Notes under the pieces: generated by a model | What the model was told of the DNA's origin: nothing | Database searches by the model: none | The model's input: the letters and a program-made list of their open reading frames with translations, nothing else | DNA from: Adineta ricciae | Taxonomy: Eukaryota; Rotifera; Eurotatoria; Adinetida; Adinetidae | Assembly (NCBI GenBank): GCA_905250025.1 | Contig: CAJNOJ010000126.1 | Coordinates: forward strand, 222,239-286,238 | Reading direction: 5' to 3' | Length of the DNA: 64,000 nt | Shown: positions 1 through 10,400 of the stretch, one piece after another | Layout of the letters: each line of letters starts with the position of its first letter | How positions within the stretch are numbered: the stretch's first letter is position 1 | Translations under genes and position numbers: made by a program

Positions 1-1
1 T

Positions 2-1091
2 GTTCTTCAAGATCCGAAACAACGACGATTCTTTAAATCGAATGATCTCCATGAATTATTTCGTTATGACGATGATAACAATGACAGTGATCAGGAAGAC
101 CGAACAGAGACGTCTATTCTGTTAGCAGGAACAAATTCCGAGATTAATCTAAAGGAAAAATATGATAAACGAAAACGACAAAAGAATGCTAGTAAGAAAT
201 TCATTTATTGAAATGTTTCGAAAGCAGTTTTGGTTTCTTTTGACAGAATTTGAAGGACAACGTGTGCCGAATTTGACGAAAGTCGATAGTAAAACAACTG
301 CACCAACGCCTGAAGTACCTGCTGATGCCGACAAAGAAAAAGATGATTATGTATTGAGTAAATTATTCAAAAAATCCGGTGTACACAGTGCACTTCAACA
401 TGATACAATTGTGGACAATTCCATCAACGATTATGTTTTCATTGAAGCGGAAGCTCATCGTTATGCTGAGGAAGCTGTCAAAGCATTGAGAAGGTCCGCA
501 CAAGATTGTTATTCTGCTGAAAGTGGAATTCCGAATTGGGGAGCACGAAACATTCAACAGTAAGCTTTTCATCACCAGTCTATTCGAAGAAATCGACGCT
601 CTGCTTTTAGTATCCGCCGATTCGGTTCCCGTACAAATAGAAGTGTCGCTGTTGCAAAGGACGAAGAAGCGGAAGAAGAAGAACAACAACAACAACCATC
701 ATCATCAAATTCTATTGTCCGACGAAACAACACTCGTGCAACGAGTGCGTCGAATAATCTATTAAAAGATATTCGAGAACGCAAGCGTGAACAATCAGAA
801 TTTGTTGTGCACACAAATGCAGAAAGATCAGATAATCATGTAGAAGAAGATCATTCCAACGATGAAGGTTTAGTTTTGATTCGAGATTTGAAAGACTATC
901 TCTTAGCTGGCGGATCGCTTCAAGGCAAAGCAACGACAGCCGAAATCATCGATCATTTTCAATCTCGTCTCAATGGCAAACCCGGTCTTGTTCCAAAATT
1001 TAAGTCTTTATTGAAACAAATCGCCGATTTACAACGAGCACCATCCGGCATGGGCTTTTGGGTTTTAAAAGACGAGTTTCGACAGACATAA
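2..1091 (+). CDS. ERCC6: ERCC6/CSB (Rad26-type) DNA repair translocase, C-terminal part
   Basis: This is the 3' end of a gene that starts before the window. The exons are 2-191, 247-559 and 611-1091, with 55 and 51 bp GT-AG introns and consistent phases, giving 327 visible residues. The first exon opens with a DPKQRRFFKSNDLHELF block that follows the SNF2 helicase core in CSB. The second carries AKFEGQRVPNL and DDYVLSKLFKKSGVHS, both conserved in vertebrate ERCC6, then a YVFIEAEAHRYAEEAVKALR helix. The last exon encodes an acidic/Gln-rich linker, LLKDIRERKR, and a C-terminal winged-helix domain (LVLIRDLKDY to GMGFWVLKDEF). CSB is a DNA-dependent ATPase that remodels stalled RNA polymerase II in transcription-coupled repair, and its C-terminus is where ubiquitin and repair factors bind. 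The catalytic part lies outside the window. The next gene on the same strand starts only 157 bp after the stop codon. Confidence 0.93.
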
Positions 1092-1248
1092 TCGACATAT
1101 CTATTCGTATTGTTTACATGTTTTTCTCTTTTAAATTTTATTGTAATCAAGCACGGAGAGTTTCTTTTTGTCTCAGGAATTAACTGTTAATTTGAACAAT
1201 TGTATGATAAAATGTATGTAACATCTTGCTTACTTTATTCTTTCAGAT

Positions 1249-3183
1249 ATGTCGGCTGATCGAACAGGTCGAGCTGAAATGGGTAGGTGATGTGGGCATT
1301 GTCACATTTGAAATACACGATGTCTATTTAAAAGTTATTAGAATTCAAATTATGATGAAGTAATGGTATATGTTGATGAGATGATTTGCTGTGTGAATGA
1401 TCCTCTTTTATAGAGACGTGTTCTTTCTATTCAGTACGATTTATCTATGCTTTTATCATTTAGTGATTCTGACTGGAAATTCCTATCCCGAATTGGCAGA
1501 GAATATTTCGAGGTAAGTGAAATTCTCTCTTTCGAATAAATCGCCTTGTGACTAATCCAGATAAAGTTCTTTTTTCACAACTCGATTAAACTAATTTTAT
1601 TTAGAGCGAATATTTAATCTATACGTGTGCAATGTGTGGCATATCCATATTTCTTCTTTTCGTTATAGAATTGTTTATTCACATAGAACAGATGCTAGTC
1701 GGTATGTATCTCTCATATGAATAGATATTGTTTTGTTTAAATATGTGTGGGCTTTCTATGGTAATGTTGTGTTTGTTGCTGTTGTTGTTGTTGTCATTGA
1801 TTGTGATTTTCCTCTTCTAGTGGATTGAAACCACTTGGTGAATGCCGAGTTTTTAAAAATTCTGATAAAGGTATAATAAGAACTGCAAATCGAATGAATT
1901 CATAAGCGTATATTGTTCGTTTTAGAAACTCATGTCGAAATTCGCGAATCCGTTAGAAGTAAAGATGTTTTCATAATTCAGACTGGTTCAACAAAGTAAA
2001 ATCGATAGGATTGGATGATCTACTTATTGTCTCTTTCTTTCTGCTCAGAGATCCAAATGATAACTTAATGGAATTGATGATTATGAGTTATGCATGTAAG
2101 ACATCATGCGCAAGGAATATCATTGTAAGTTAGACCATGCGTTTTTGGTAATAATGAAGTATTCTCTATTTCAGGGTGTTTTGCCATACTTGCCTTGTGA
2201 GTTCATAAGTGAGCGATAATTGAACATCGTTCTTGTCGATGTATTTAGATAGTAAACAAAGTAAACAGAAGAAACGCGGGTGTATTACTATGAAGCTTGT
2301 TGCACAGATGTTGGTCAAAGCAGGATTAACACATTTGATTACTGTTGATTTACATCAGAAAGAAATTCAAGGTTTTTTCGATATTCCAGTAGATAATCTT
2401 CGTGCCTCATCGTTTCTCGTTGATTACATTCAGGAACAAGTAAGAAAAAGAGATTTTCCAACTGATTCCGTCTGATTTTAATCTGAAAAAAAAGGTGCCG
2501 GATTGGCGAAATGCAGTCATTGTCGCTCGTAAACCTAATCAAGCAAAACGTGTTACGGGCTTTGCTGAAAGATTAAAACTGAATATTGCCGTCATACACG
2601 GCTCACAAGATCGAGAGAGTGAAAGCGAAGAAGCTGACGGACGAAATTCACCTCCACCATTGGTCGTCACCGGCTTAGATTTTCCTCTTGTACCTGTATC
2701 AGAAAGACGAAGTGTTTTTGCTATCCCATCACTCGTCATAGGCGAACGTAAGTACTGATCTCCAATTATCATAATTTTCTCTTTATTATCCTTTTCGCTT
2801 ACGCAGAAGTCAATGTAAAAGGCAAGTTACCAATGGACGTTGTTGGCGACGTCAATGGTCGAATCGCCATTATACTAGAAGATATGATCGACGACGTTCC
2901 AGGTCTTGTTCAAGCAGCAGATGTACTTTTCGATCGAGGTGCATACAAAGTCTACGCATTGGCTACACATGCTCTATTCACGTGTGATGCTCCAGTATTG
3001 ATTGAAAAATCTCGCATATCCGAAGTTGTTATAACCAATACTGTTCCACACGAATTTGCGAAACTTCAATGCTCGAAAATTAAAACAGTCGACATAAGTT
3101 TACTTTTGTCGGAAGCAATTCGTCGCATACATAACCAAGAATCGATGAGTTATTTATTTCGGAATGTCGAAGCGAATGATTAA
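1249..3183 (+). CDS. PRPSAP: Phosphoribosyl pyrophosphate synthase-associated protein (PAP39/PAP41 type)
   Basis: Ten exons join in perfect phase to give 384 residues: 1249-1282, 1464-1512, 1669-1701, 1821-1870, 1926-1995, 2049-2124, 2175-2196, 2249-2439, 2495-2747 and 2807-3183. Family blocks are clear: [110 protein letters not shown] and [10 protein letters not shown] short insert with NSPPP separates the two halves, as in the associated proteins but not in catalytic PRPS. PRPSAP proteins are non-catalytic homologues that bind PRPP synthetase and restrain it in cytosolic nucleotide synthesis. The length matches vertebrate PRPSAP1/2. A pyrimidine-rich acceptor ends at 1246, two bases before the start codon, and fits trans-splicing. 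An AATAAA lies at 3241-3246. Confidence 0.95.
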
Positions 3184-4749
3184 AAAGACAAACATTAAGT
3201 AGTGCTTGTATAGTTATAGTCGTATCGTTTTATGTATTCAAATAAATTAATCGAAGGATGAGGGTGTCAGTGCAGAATAGAGAAATTCTCGTTTATACCG
3301 TTTAATAAAATCAGAGGATAACAAACGCAAAGGGTTGGAAGTCGCTCTGCGGATTGGAAAGATAAAATTATCTTTCATTTGCTGATGCAAACTACGACAC
3401 ATCGCTTTTTATGCACCAATAGGATTTGTATTATAAAATAATAGATTAATATTGTTTGACATATTACCGAATCTGTTCCAGACAAGAATTTATTATACCA
3501 TTCACTTGTTACCATGTACTAACGTGCACTATGACTTCATTCTTCTGTATATATTCATTTTCCCAGGTCATTGTAGCCCGATCGGTTCCGCCCAGAAGTT
3601 GAAACGAAGTTTCCAGTCACCGAATGATCGACCCGGAATTATATAGAATTAATTCTCTGATATAAAGTTCTCATAATCTTTTCACTAATTTGCCGGATAT
3701 TGACGAAATTCTATGAGTAATAATTAGAATCAGTTCTAAAATCGTTTTGGTATTCGAACATCAATTGACTCAACTAAAGGCTAAAAATCGTCGGTTGGTT
3801 GTAGTTCTTTCTCTACTTCCTTTTTTATTTCCAACTGAGCAAATTTGTTTTTAAATCTTGAAAAATTGGCAGATTGCTATCGAGATCATGTCTGCACATA
3901 TCTGTAAGTATGTAGACACGACTAGCTATGTTGTCTAGTTTTGCGTAGCTTTCAAGGGTGAATCTGGTTAAAGATGATACTGCAAGACTTGTCGTTAGTG
4001 ATGTTCGAATCTGTGACGATGAATTTGAGAGATTGTCCCAAAGCATGCAGCAATCTTTTGGGAACCGATCATTTCGATAAAAATGAATATTATTAGATTT
4101 ATTTAACAGAGTAGTGAAAAAAATTAATGAAAATAAAAGTATAAAACGAGAAATCGTCAATATAGAAACTTATATCTCTGTATATGATCTATTCGATTAG
4201 ATTTTTAGTACTTTACATCAGGTTTGGATTGTACGTGGGCAAACATGGAACTTTCCACTTAAAATTAGATATTGGAATATCGAGTATCCGATCTATTCAT
4301 ATGAGACTATGCTACGATCATCTGCTCATTTCTACCGTGTAGATGATTCACACAAAATAATGCTGTGCTCAGCAATAAATATTCCTTCATGACAAATTCT
4401 GTACAACTTATGTTGTTACGATCATTCAATCTCTTATCAAATGTCGATTCGACCAGCATCATCTCTTTACCTTTATATGAGATCAATCAATAATGTCACT
4501 GAAGATGTAAACGATACTTGTCTAACAGGAATAAGTTTCATTGACGCATTTGGAAATCAAATGACTTAATAACACAAATCTGTCTTATTCACATACTCTT
4601 TCTACTTTATTGTTCACCATCGACCCTCAAGAGAAAAACAAATCATAAAAGTAGACAGGATCAATACTTCTGTTCGATAACGACAAAATATTTTATTCGA
4701 AGGCAAGAAAAAAAAGAGTAGCAAAAATGAATATTGTTTATAGTCTACG
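3184..4749. other. Intergenic region with scattered coding-like fragments
   Basis: This stretch contains the PRPSAP 3' UTR and AT-rich spacer. Three minus-strand pieces look faintly coding: the 51-codon frame at 3247-3402, a GC-richer piece near 3567-3645, and a frame at 3825-4160 beginning with a hydrophobic leader (MTISRFILLFSLIFF). A different frame near 3787-3860 ends in an acidic/basic tail (EIKKEVEKELQPTDDF) before a stop. They do not join into one gene by any splice pattern I can see, so they may be relics. Confidence 0.4.
3247..3402 (-). CDS. Possible short ORF or last exon, unrecognised
   Basis: This 51-codon open frame runs on the minus strand from an ATG at 3402 to a TAA at 3247-3249. 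It is basic and amphipathic in composition and ends in SALTPSSFD. It converges on PRPSAP, and its stop directly abuts the PRPSAP polyadenylation signal. I do not recognise it and can connect no upstream exons. It could be a tiny gene, the last exon of a gene with unseen exons, or chance. Support is composition only. Confidence 0.2.
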   Translation of the reverse strand: MCRSLHQQMKDNFIFPIRRATSNPLRLLSSDFIKRYKREFLYSALTPSSFD

Positions 4750-5241
4750 TCAATCGCTGACACCGTAGACGCATACCTCGAATGCCTGTGTGAGAATCCA
4801 CCTAAAGGCTGGTCGATCACCATGATGACCTTCCACGTAGCTAACCACTTTGGAAACTGCTTCGAGTTGTTGATCAGTGAGTTTGTCCAGAATTTTGCCA
4901 AGAGAATCAAGAATTTTTTTGACGGCTGCGTTTGCACGTATTTCAACATCGACTGTTCGTTTTGTCTCTTTGATGAAAAGCTCCCATAACTCAATGGTGG
5001 CATTGAATAAGCCTTCAAACTCGCCTTCTTTTGCAAGACAGAGTGGGATGTGGTGTTGAAGAGATTTTTGCTGTTGTGGCGTAGCATCTCGAAGAATGAA
5101 CTGCATATCAGCTAAAATCTCTTTTTTTAACCGAGCTCTATTGACGGCTCGCACAAAAAAATTTTCTTGAGCATAGCTACATTGTACGACCATACACAGA
5201 ATTAAGATTGTGATTGGTGACAAAATATTTATGAGCGACAT
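4750..5241 (-). CDS. Secreted helical protein, orphan
   Basis: A single-exon frame encodes 163 residues. Residues 1-24 form a clear signal peptide: a hydrophobic core LSPITILILCMVV with a likely cut after CSYA, before QEN. The mature part is predicted helical, with alternating charged and aliphatic residues (LKKEILADMQFIL, AAVKKILDSLGKILDKL), two cysteines and one sequon (NAT). I recognise no family; the helical, cysteine-poor design recalls small secreted lipid-binding or saposin-like proteins, but no motif supports that. On the coding strand a TATATAAA box lies at 5274-5281, about 33-40 bases upstream of the start, with no splice acceptor between. This gene therefore probably uses a TATA promoter with a short leader rather than trans-splicing. 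Confidence 0.7.
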   Translation of the reverse strand: MSLINILSPITILILCMVVQCSYAQENFFVRAVNRARLKKEILADMQFILRDATPQQQKSLQHHIPLCLAKEGEFEGLFNATIELWELFIKETKRTVDVEIRANAAVKKILDSLGKILDKLTDQQLEAVSKVVSYVEGHHGDRPAFRWILTQAFEVCVYGVSD

Positions 5242-5273
5242 GGATAATGAAGAAATGTATTGAAGATCGCTTG

Positions 5274-5281
5274 TTTATATA
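5274..5281 (-). promoter_or_regulatory. TATA box of the secreted orphan gene
   Basis: On the minus strand the bases read TATATAAA, about 33-40 bases upstream of the ATG at 5241. That spacing leaves a leader of only about 10 bases if transcription starts 25-30 bases downstream of the box. Confidence 0.5.
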
Positions 5282-7415
5282 GGATAGAATGATTGTAAAC
5301 AAAATATGCGTCGGGTTAACTCATGCATTTCAGTATCGTCTTCTAAAAATAACTCGCTTCTCTACATATTTTTTGTAAAGTAATCTTCGGAACTGCATTA
5401 GAAACATTGTTTAATATTTGGAACGTTTAATTGTGAAAAGAACTCGCAGAGCTTTCTCTCCAATTCTCTCAGAATTATTTTCACCATTTGATTCCATTGT
5501 ATGTATTTTCTTCGCCGAGGTATCTTTCATTTTTATAAAGGTAAAAGTACTTTTAATAGCACAATCAAAGTTTATGTTAACTAGCAGACGTATAAATGGA
5601 CAAAAAAATGACAGGTTATTATTCATTGTGGGCTTTTTTAAAAGTAATAATATGGATTATTTGAAAAGCTAATTTGTCAAATAATGAAAACATATGCAGG
5701 TGTGTCTTATCTACTGTGTATGAATCGTTACTTTAATAAATACACAATGTGATTTAGAGTAATGTTAATACAAAAAAAATACTTATGTTTGAACAATTTA
5801 TCACAGGCCCATTTTTTAGATTTTGTAATCAGAAATGAACTTATAGGACAAGAAACATGGCATAGTAGCCGCGAAACCCTCTTCTGAAAGAATATCATTA
5901 GAACCATAGTATTCCTTCAACGAAAGAAAGAAAGATTACTCCATTTAAATGATCTAATCATTTGATAATTTATCCCATTGTTTTCCTCATACTCATTTCA
6001 ATTCCTAAAATCTTCTCAAACTAACGTCTAGTCATTTGACCGCCACAAGAAACTAGATAAAAAGTTTCGCTTTATGATTTGCCACGAAAAGAGCACTCAT
6101 CACAGTGCTTCATATGTTTAGAATACTATTTGCACAGTTGATACGTCTGTAACTAACAAGATGGAATTGCGCTAAGGTGTATACTTTTTGGCGACATACT
6201 TCCACTAAAATCCAATCGAAAGACATTCCTTATCGCAGCATACAAGGTAATAATGACACTAAGCTCATACCGCTTCTTGTGGTTTATTGAATTACAAATA
6301 GCATAATGTAAGATATACTGAATCTTTGTAGGTCAGTCCCTAAACTACTATCTTCGCAGATTTCACATCCAGGAATCGTGTTCTATCCAATACCGTCTAC
6401 AAAACGTTTCAGATCAGATACAGAAATATAACTCTTCTGGAAAGAGAAAGGTTGAAGCCGAAGCTTGATGAATAAGAAAAAACTAACCTCCGGTATGTAT
6501 TCTTTAATTTCGATAACTCTTCACTCTAACTTTATTTGGCACTAATTATACTATGCTATAACGATATAGACGGACGAAAATTAATTCTTTTTTTTAATGA
6601 TATCAGCTCGACATGTAACCCTCCTCCTTCTAGTAGAGAGTATACAATTCTGCCTGGATGAAACATTTCAGCTAAGAATACATTTCTTATACGATGAATA
6701 TTGTGTATTATCTTTGCAGTTTTTTCTTCTTTATCATAGTGCTAACTCTCACACATACGATTTGAGAGTAGGGACTGTGTGGGCACTATGATGTAGTCCC
6801 CGATCTTGAGCAATGAATCGTTCTCGAGTTGGAATATATTTACGTGCGTGATGCTAGCTTCATGCCGACGGTATTAAAACGTAAATATACAAATATTTCC
6901 TTAACAATTGACGCCACGGTTCCTCCATAAAGTTCGTTATATTATTGACTGAAGGCCATTATTCCGAATGATCATATACTTTCTCAACTGACTGTATTCA
7001 GTAATATAACTTAGTTTTATTTAATACCTATGACAAATTTCAGTAATGCATAAACTCAATGCTCAAAGTTGTGCAGTGCAAACAATTTCCGATGCATTTC
7101 AGTGATGTCTATGACGCAAAGTTCTGATAACTTTGTAGACAGAATAGTATAACACAACGCTTCTTAACATCTTTTTCATCGCATGTTCATATTTCTCTAT
7201 GCAAAAAGCTGCGTCATATATTCATAGGCTTTGTGCCTATCCACAATGAAACTGATATTCTTTTATTGATTCCCGTCTGCTAAGTGCTGTTATCAGCCAG
7301 TAGCGAGCAAACTTTAACACTTTTTTTTAACGGAAATGCTGCCGATGTATTTTATTCACAGACAAATGTCTATAGAATGTTAAAAAATATATTCATTTTA
7401 TTCTATAGAGAAATT
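5282..7415. other. Gene-free intergenic region
   Basis: I see no supportable gene in these 2.1 kb. The open frames are short, AT-driven and without recognisable motifs. One inverted repeat pairs bases near 6835 (atatttacgt) with bases near 6882 (acgtaaatat) around an approximately 40 base loop; its role is unknown. The last part is the promoter and leader of the receptor gene, with a candidate splice acceptor (tctatag) just before its start codon. Confidence 0.5.
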
Positions 7416-10400
7416 ATGTCTCTATTACGTTTATCGATGATTGTGTTTTTGTTCGAAACGAGCAAAGCTCAATATTCTGTCTATCATTCGAGTCTCGAAA
7501 GCTTTGATTTCGATTGTCTTTATGCTCCGTTCATTTATGAAGAAGAAGATAACCATATTTTCACGGAAATATCATATCAAGTCATTCCTTACTGTCGAAG
7601 ACCAAGTGCAAATGAAGAACAGGCCGGGTTGAAAATTTCATTGGGGAACGTGTACAATACACTGTCATTTGCTGATTTATATGAATATGGAATAACAACT
7701 GATCAATTACTTGAATGGTCAGCGCCGATCAATCTTGTTGAACAATATGCAATGAATCCTATCAGTCAAACGAAAACTTTCTACAACTGCTCGTCGGCAT
7801 GGTTTGGTCCTGAGTGTCAATATAAATTTGACGAAAACAGTTCTTTGTCTTTTTACGAAATAGCCCAATCAAATTTTCTTACACGGACAAGTTTTTCAAA
7901 AACTTTGCCCGATCTTTACACGGGCACTTGTTATTCGTTTTTATCGAGTTGCTCGTACAGATTTCCGCCACTATGTCTTGACTGGCATGAAATTTGCGAT
8001 GGAAAACGCGACTGTATCAATGGTGAAGATGAAGAGAATTGTCGATTACTGGAAATGAACGACTGTCCTAATGATACGTATCGATGTCATTATGGTGGAC
8101 AATGTGTCCCACTGTCATTTCTGAGAGATAAATATGCTCATTTCGATTGTCTTGATGGTACGGATGAGACGAAATCGTATGAGGGACAAGAATTCTCACG
8201 TGGACTTTATTGTATTACAAATCCAACATTTCAATGTGAAGAACGTATCAGTTGGTCACAACATTCTTATCATTGTGGCGATGGACAGTACTATTCTTGT
8301 GATCGGTCTTGTCCCATCCATGGAATGTGTTCAAATGGTCGATTTCTACCATTTCCTGCATCCCAAAATGATTCATTTTTGAACAATTTAAATATCATCA
8401 CATTTACATCTACATTGAATTCTATGATACATATATTCAACAAAACAGTATCATCAAATTTCAATTCTTTTTATTCGTTACTGCCATGTGAATCGAACAA
8501 CAATTCATGTTTATCGAAATGGTATTTCAAAGCTCGAGTATTACATCCACATCCAATATTCCATTTCATTTATTTACCCCATCGATCGTTTTCCGACTTT
8601 TATAATTTCATCCAACCTGATCTGATTTGTTTCGATCCAGACGATTGCTCAGGAATCGCCAATAACATATCTATTGATATTGGCTTAAATAATGGATTTA
8701 TATGCTATTATACTGATGATATTGTTAAAGAATTCCTAATGGATGAAGAAGACGATGCTAAAATAATTCTTGAAGAACTTTATCTCCGGTGTAAAACAAT
8801 CGATACCGAACAAACCTGTTTGAATGCATCACTTTTTCATTGTTCACGTTCGTTAAAATGTATTTCGAAACATCGTCTTGTTGATGGAATTTCTGATTGT
8901 TATTACAACGAAGATGAATTATTCAACGGTAGTTGTCTATTAAACGGTTCAAATCGATTTACTTGTCCGTCTAAACCAGAGAAATGTCTATCCCAAATTG
9001 CTGTGTACAATACAGAAGATGATTGTGAAGGAAAGGAGGACGAAATGAATGAAATCGAATATGGTATTATTGAAGGGCATGTGCCTATCGGTCTGCTGTG
9101 CGATACAGTCGTCGAGTCGTTATTATCAGAAGCTAATGAAACTGACGAATCAAACTGTGAGTATTGGTCATGCAATAATCCTTACACACGATGTGATGGT
9201 AACCCAAATTGTCCTGATTCTGTTGACGAGCGTGATTGTCCTATATTTCAATATACGGTTAATACGGATCAGTGTCAGAATACAATTGTAACCAATACGT
9301 TCTGTTATCGTCTTATGCTTTTATTAGAAACAAAATTCAAGATTCAAATAATGTCCAATAATCATACTAATTCTGTGCAAATGATCGGCGATCGAAATAT
9401 TAGTACTTGTTTTCAAAGAACGGAATGCACATCTTTATCACAGCTGTGCTCCTACGATAGCAGTAAACTAACCCTGGAAAAAGCTTGCAGTACGATGTCT
9501 CCTTTCTTATGCCAGGGCCGAGTGACGCTTTGGTGGGCACCAATTGCTAAAAGACATATTTGTGGTTTCGATCATACTACATCTACTGGAAGTGACTATT
9601 CATCATCATTCTTTACATCGTACAGACTGGGCTATTTCCCATCGGTTCTATCGAATTCAACCAGTTCGACTGTCACAGCATCTAATAAAGTGGAATTCCC
9701 ATTAAAAATCGAAAAGAATTGGTACTGTAATCGAGGCATCCTTATTTTCTATCAGAACAATCAAACGAAATCATGCTTATGTCCACCGAGTTATTTCGGA
9801 TCACGATGTCAATGGCAAAATCAACGTGTTAGTTTAACAATCCAATTCATTTGTCGATTTCATAATTTTCACATAATACAAATATTCCAAGTCATAATTG
9901 AGCTTATCGATCAACAAACACAAACGGTGGAATCTTATGAGCAGATTATTTATATTCCTAAAGAAAATTGTGGAACGAAATATAATGTTTATTTACTTTA
10001 TCCAACTCGGCCAAAAAATCTCTCTCGAAACTATTCAATTCATATTGATATTTATGATAAAAAAACTCTTACATACTTCGGAGGTTGGCTTCTACCAGTA
10101 CCATTTCAATTTTTACCAGTCAACCGGATTGCCACTCAATTAGTCGTCCCATTGACACCTACAACTGCATCTGAAACTTGTCCTTTGTTTTGCGGTCAAC
10201 ACGGCCAATGTGTAGAGTATGCAAATGTTAACAAATCTTATTTCTGTCGATGCCAGGAAGGTTATTCCGGTTCACAGTGTCATATTCAACATAATTGTAC
10301 TTGCTCACCAGATTCACTATGTCATTCATCATCGATTTGTGTCTGCCCGTTGAAGAAATTTGGTTCAAAATGTTACATAAATCGTTCAATTTGCGAAAGA

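Noticed and set aside
560-578. A 19 bp intron in ERCC6
   Set aside because: It is too short and breaks the frame. The 51 bp intron 560-610 restores the frame and the conserved RRFG segment.
5411-5672. Paired opposite-strand frames near 5.5 kb
   Set aside because: AT-rich, no conserved motif, no splice context and no promoter.
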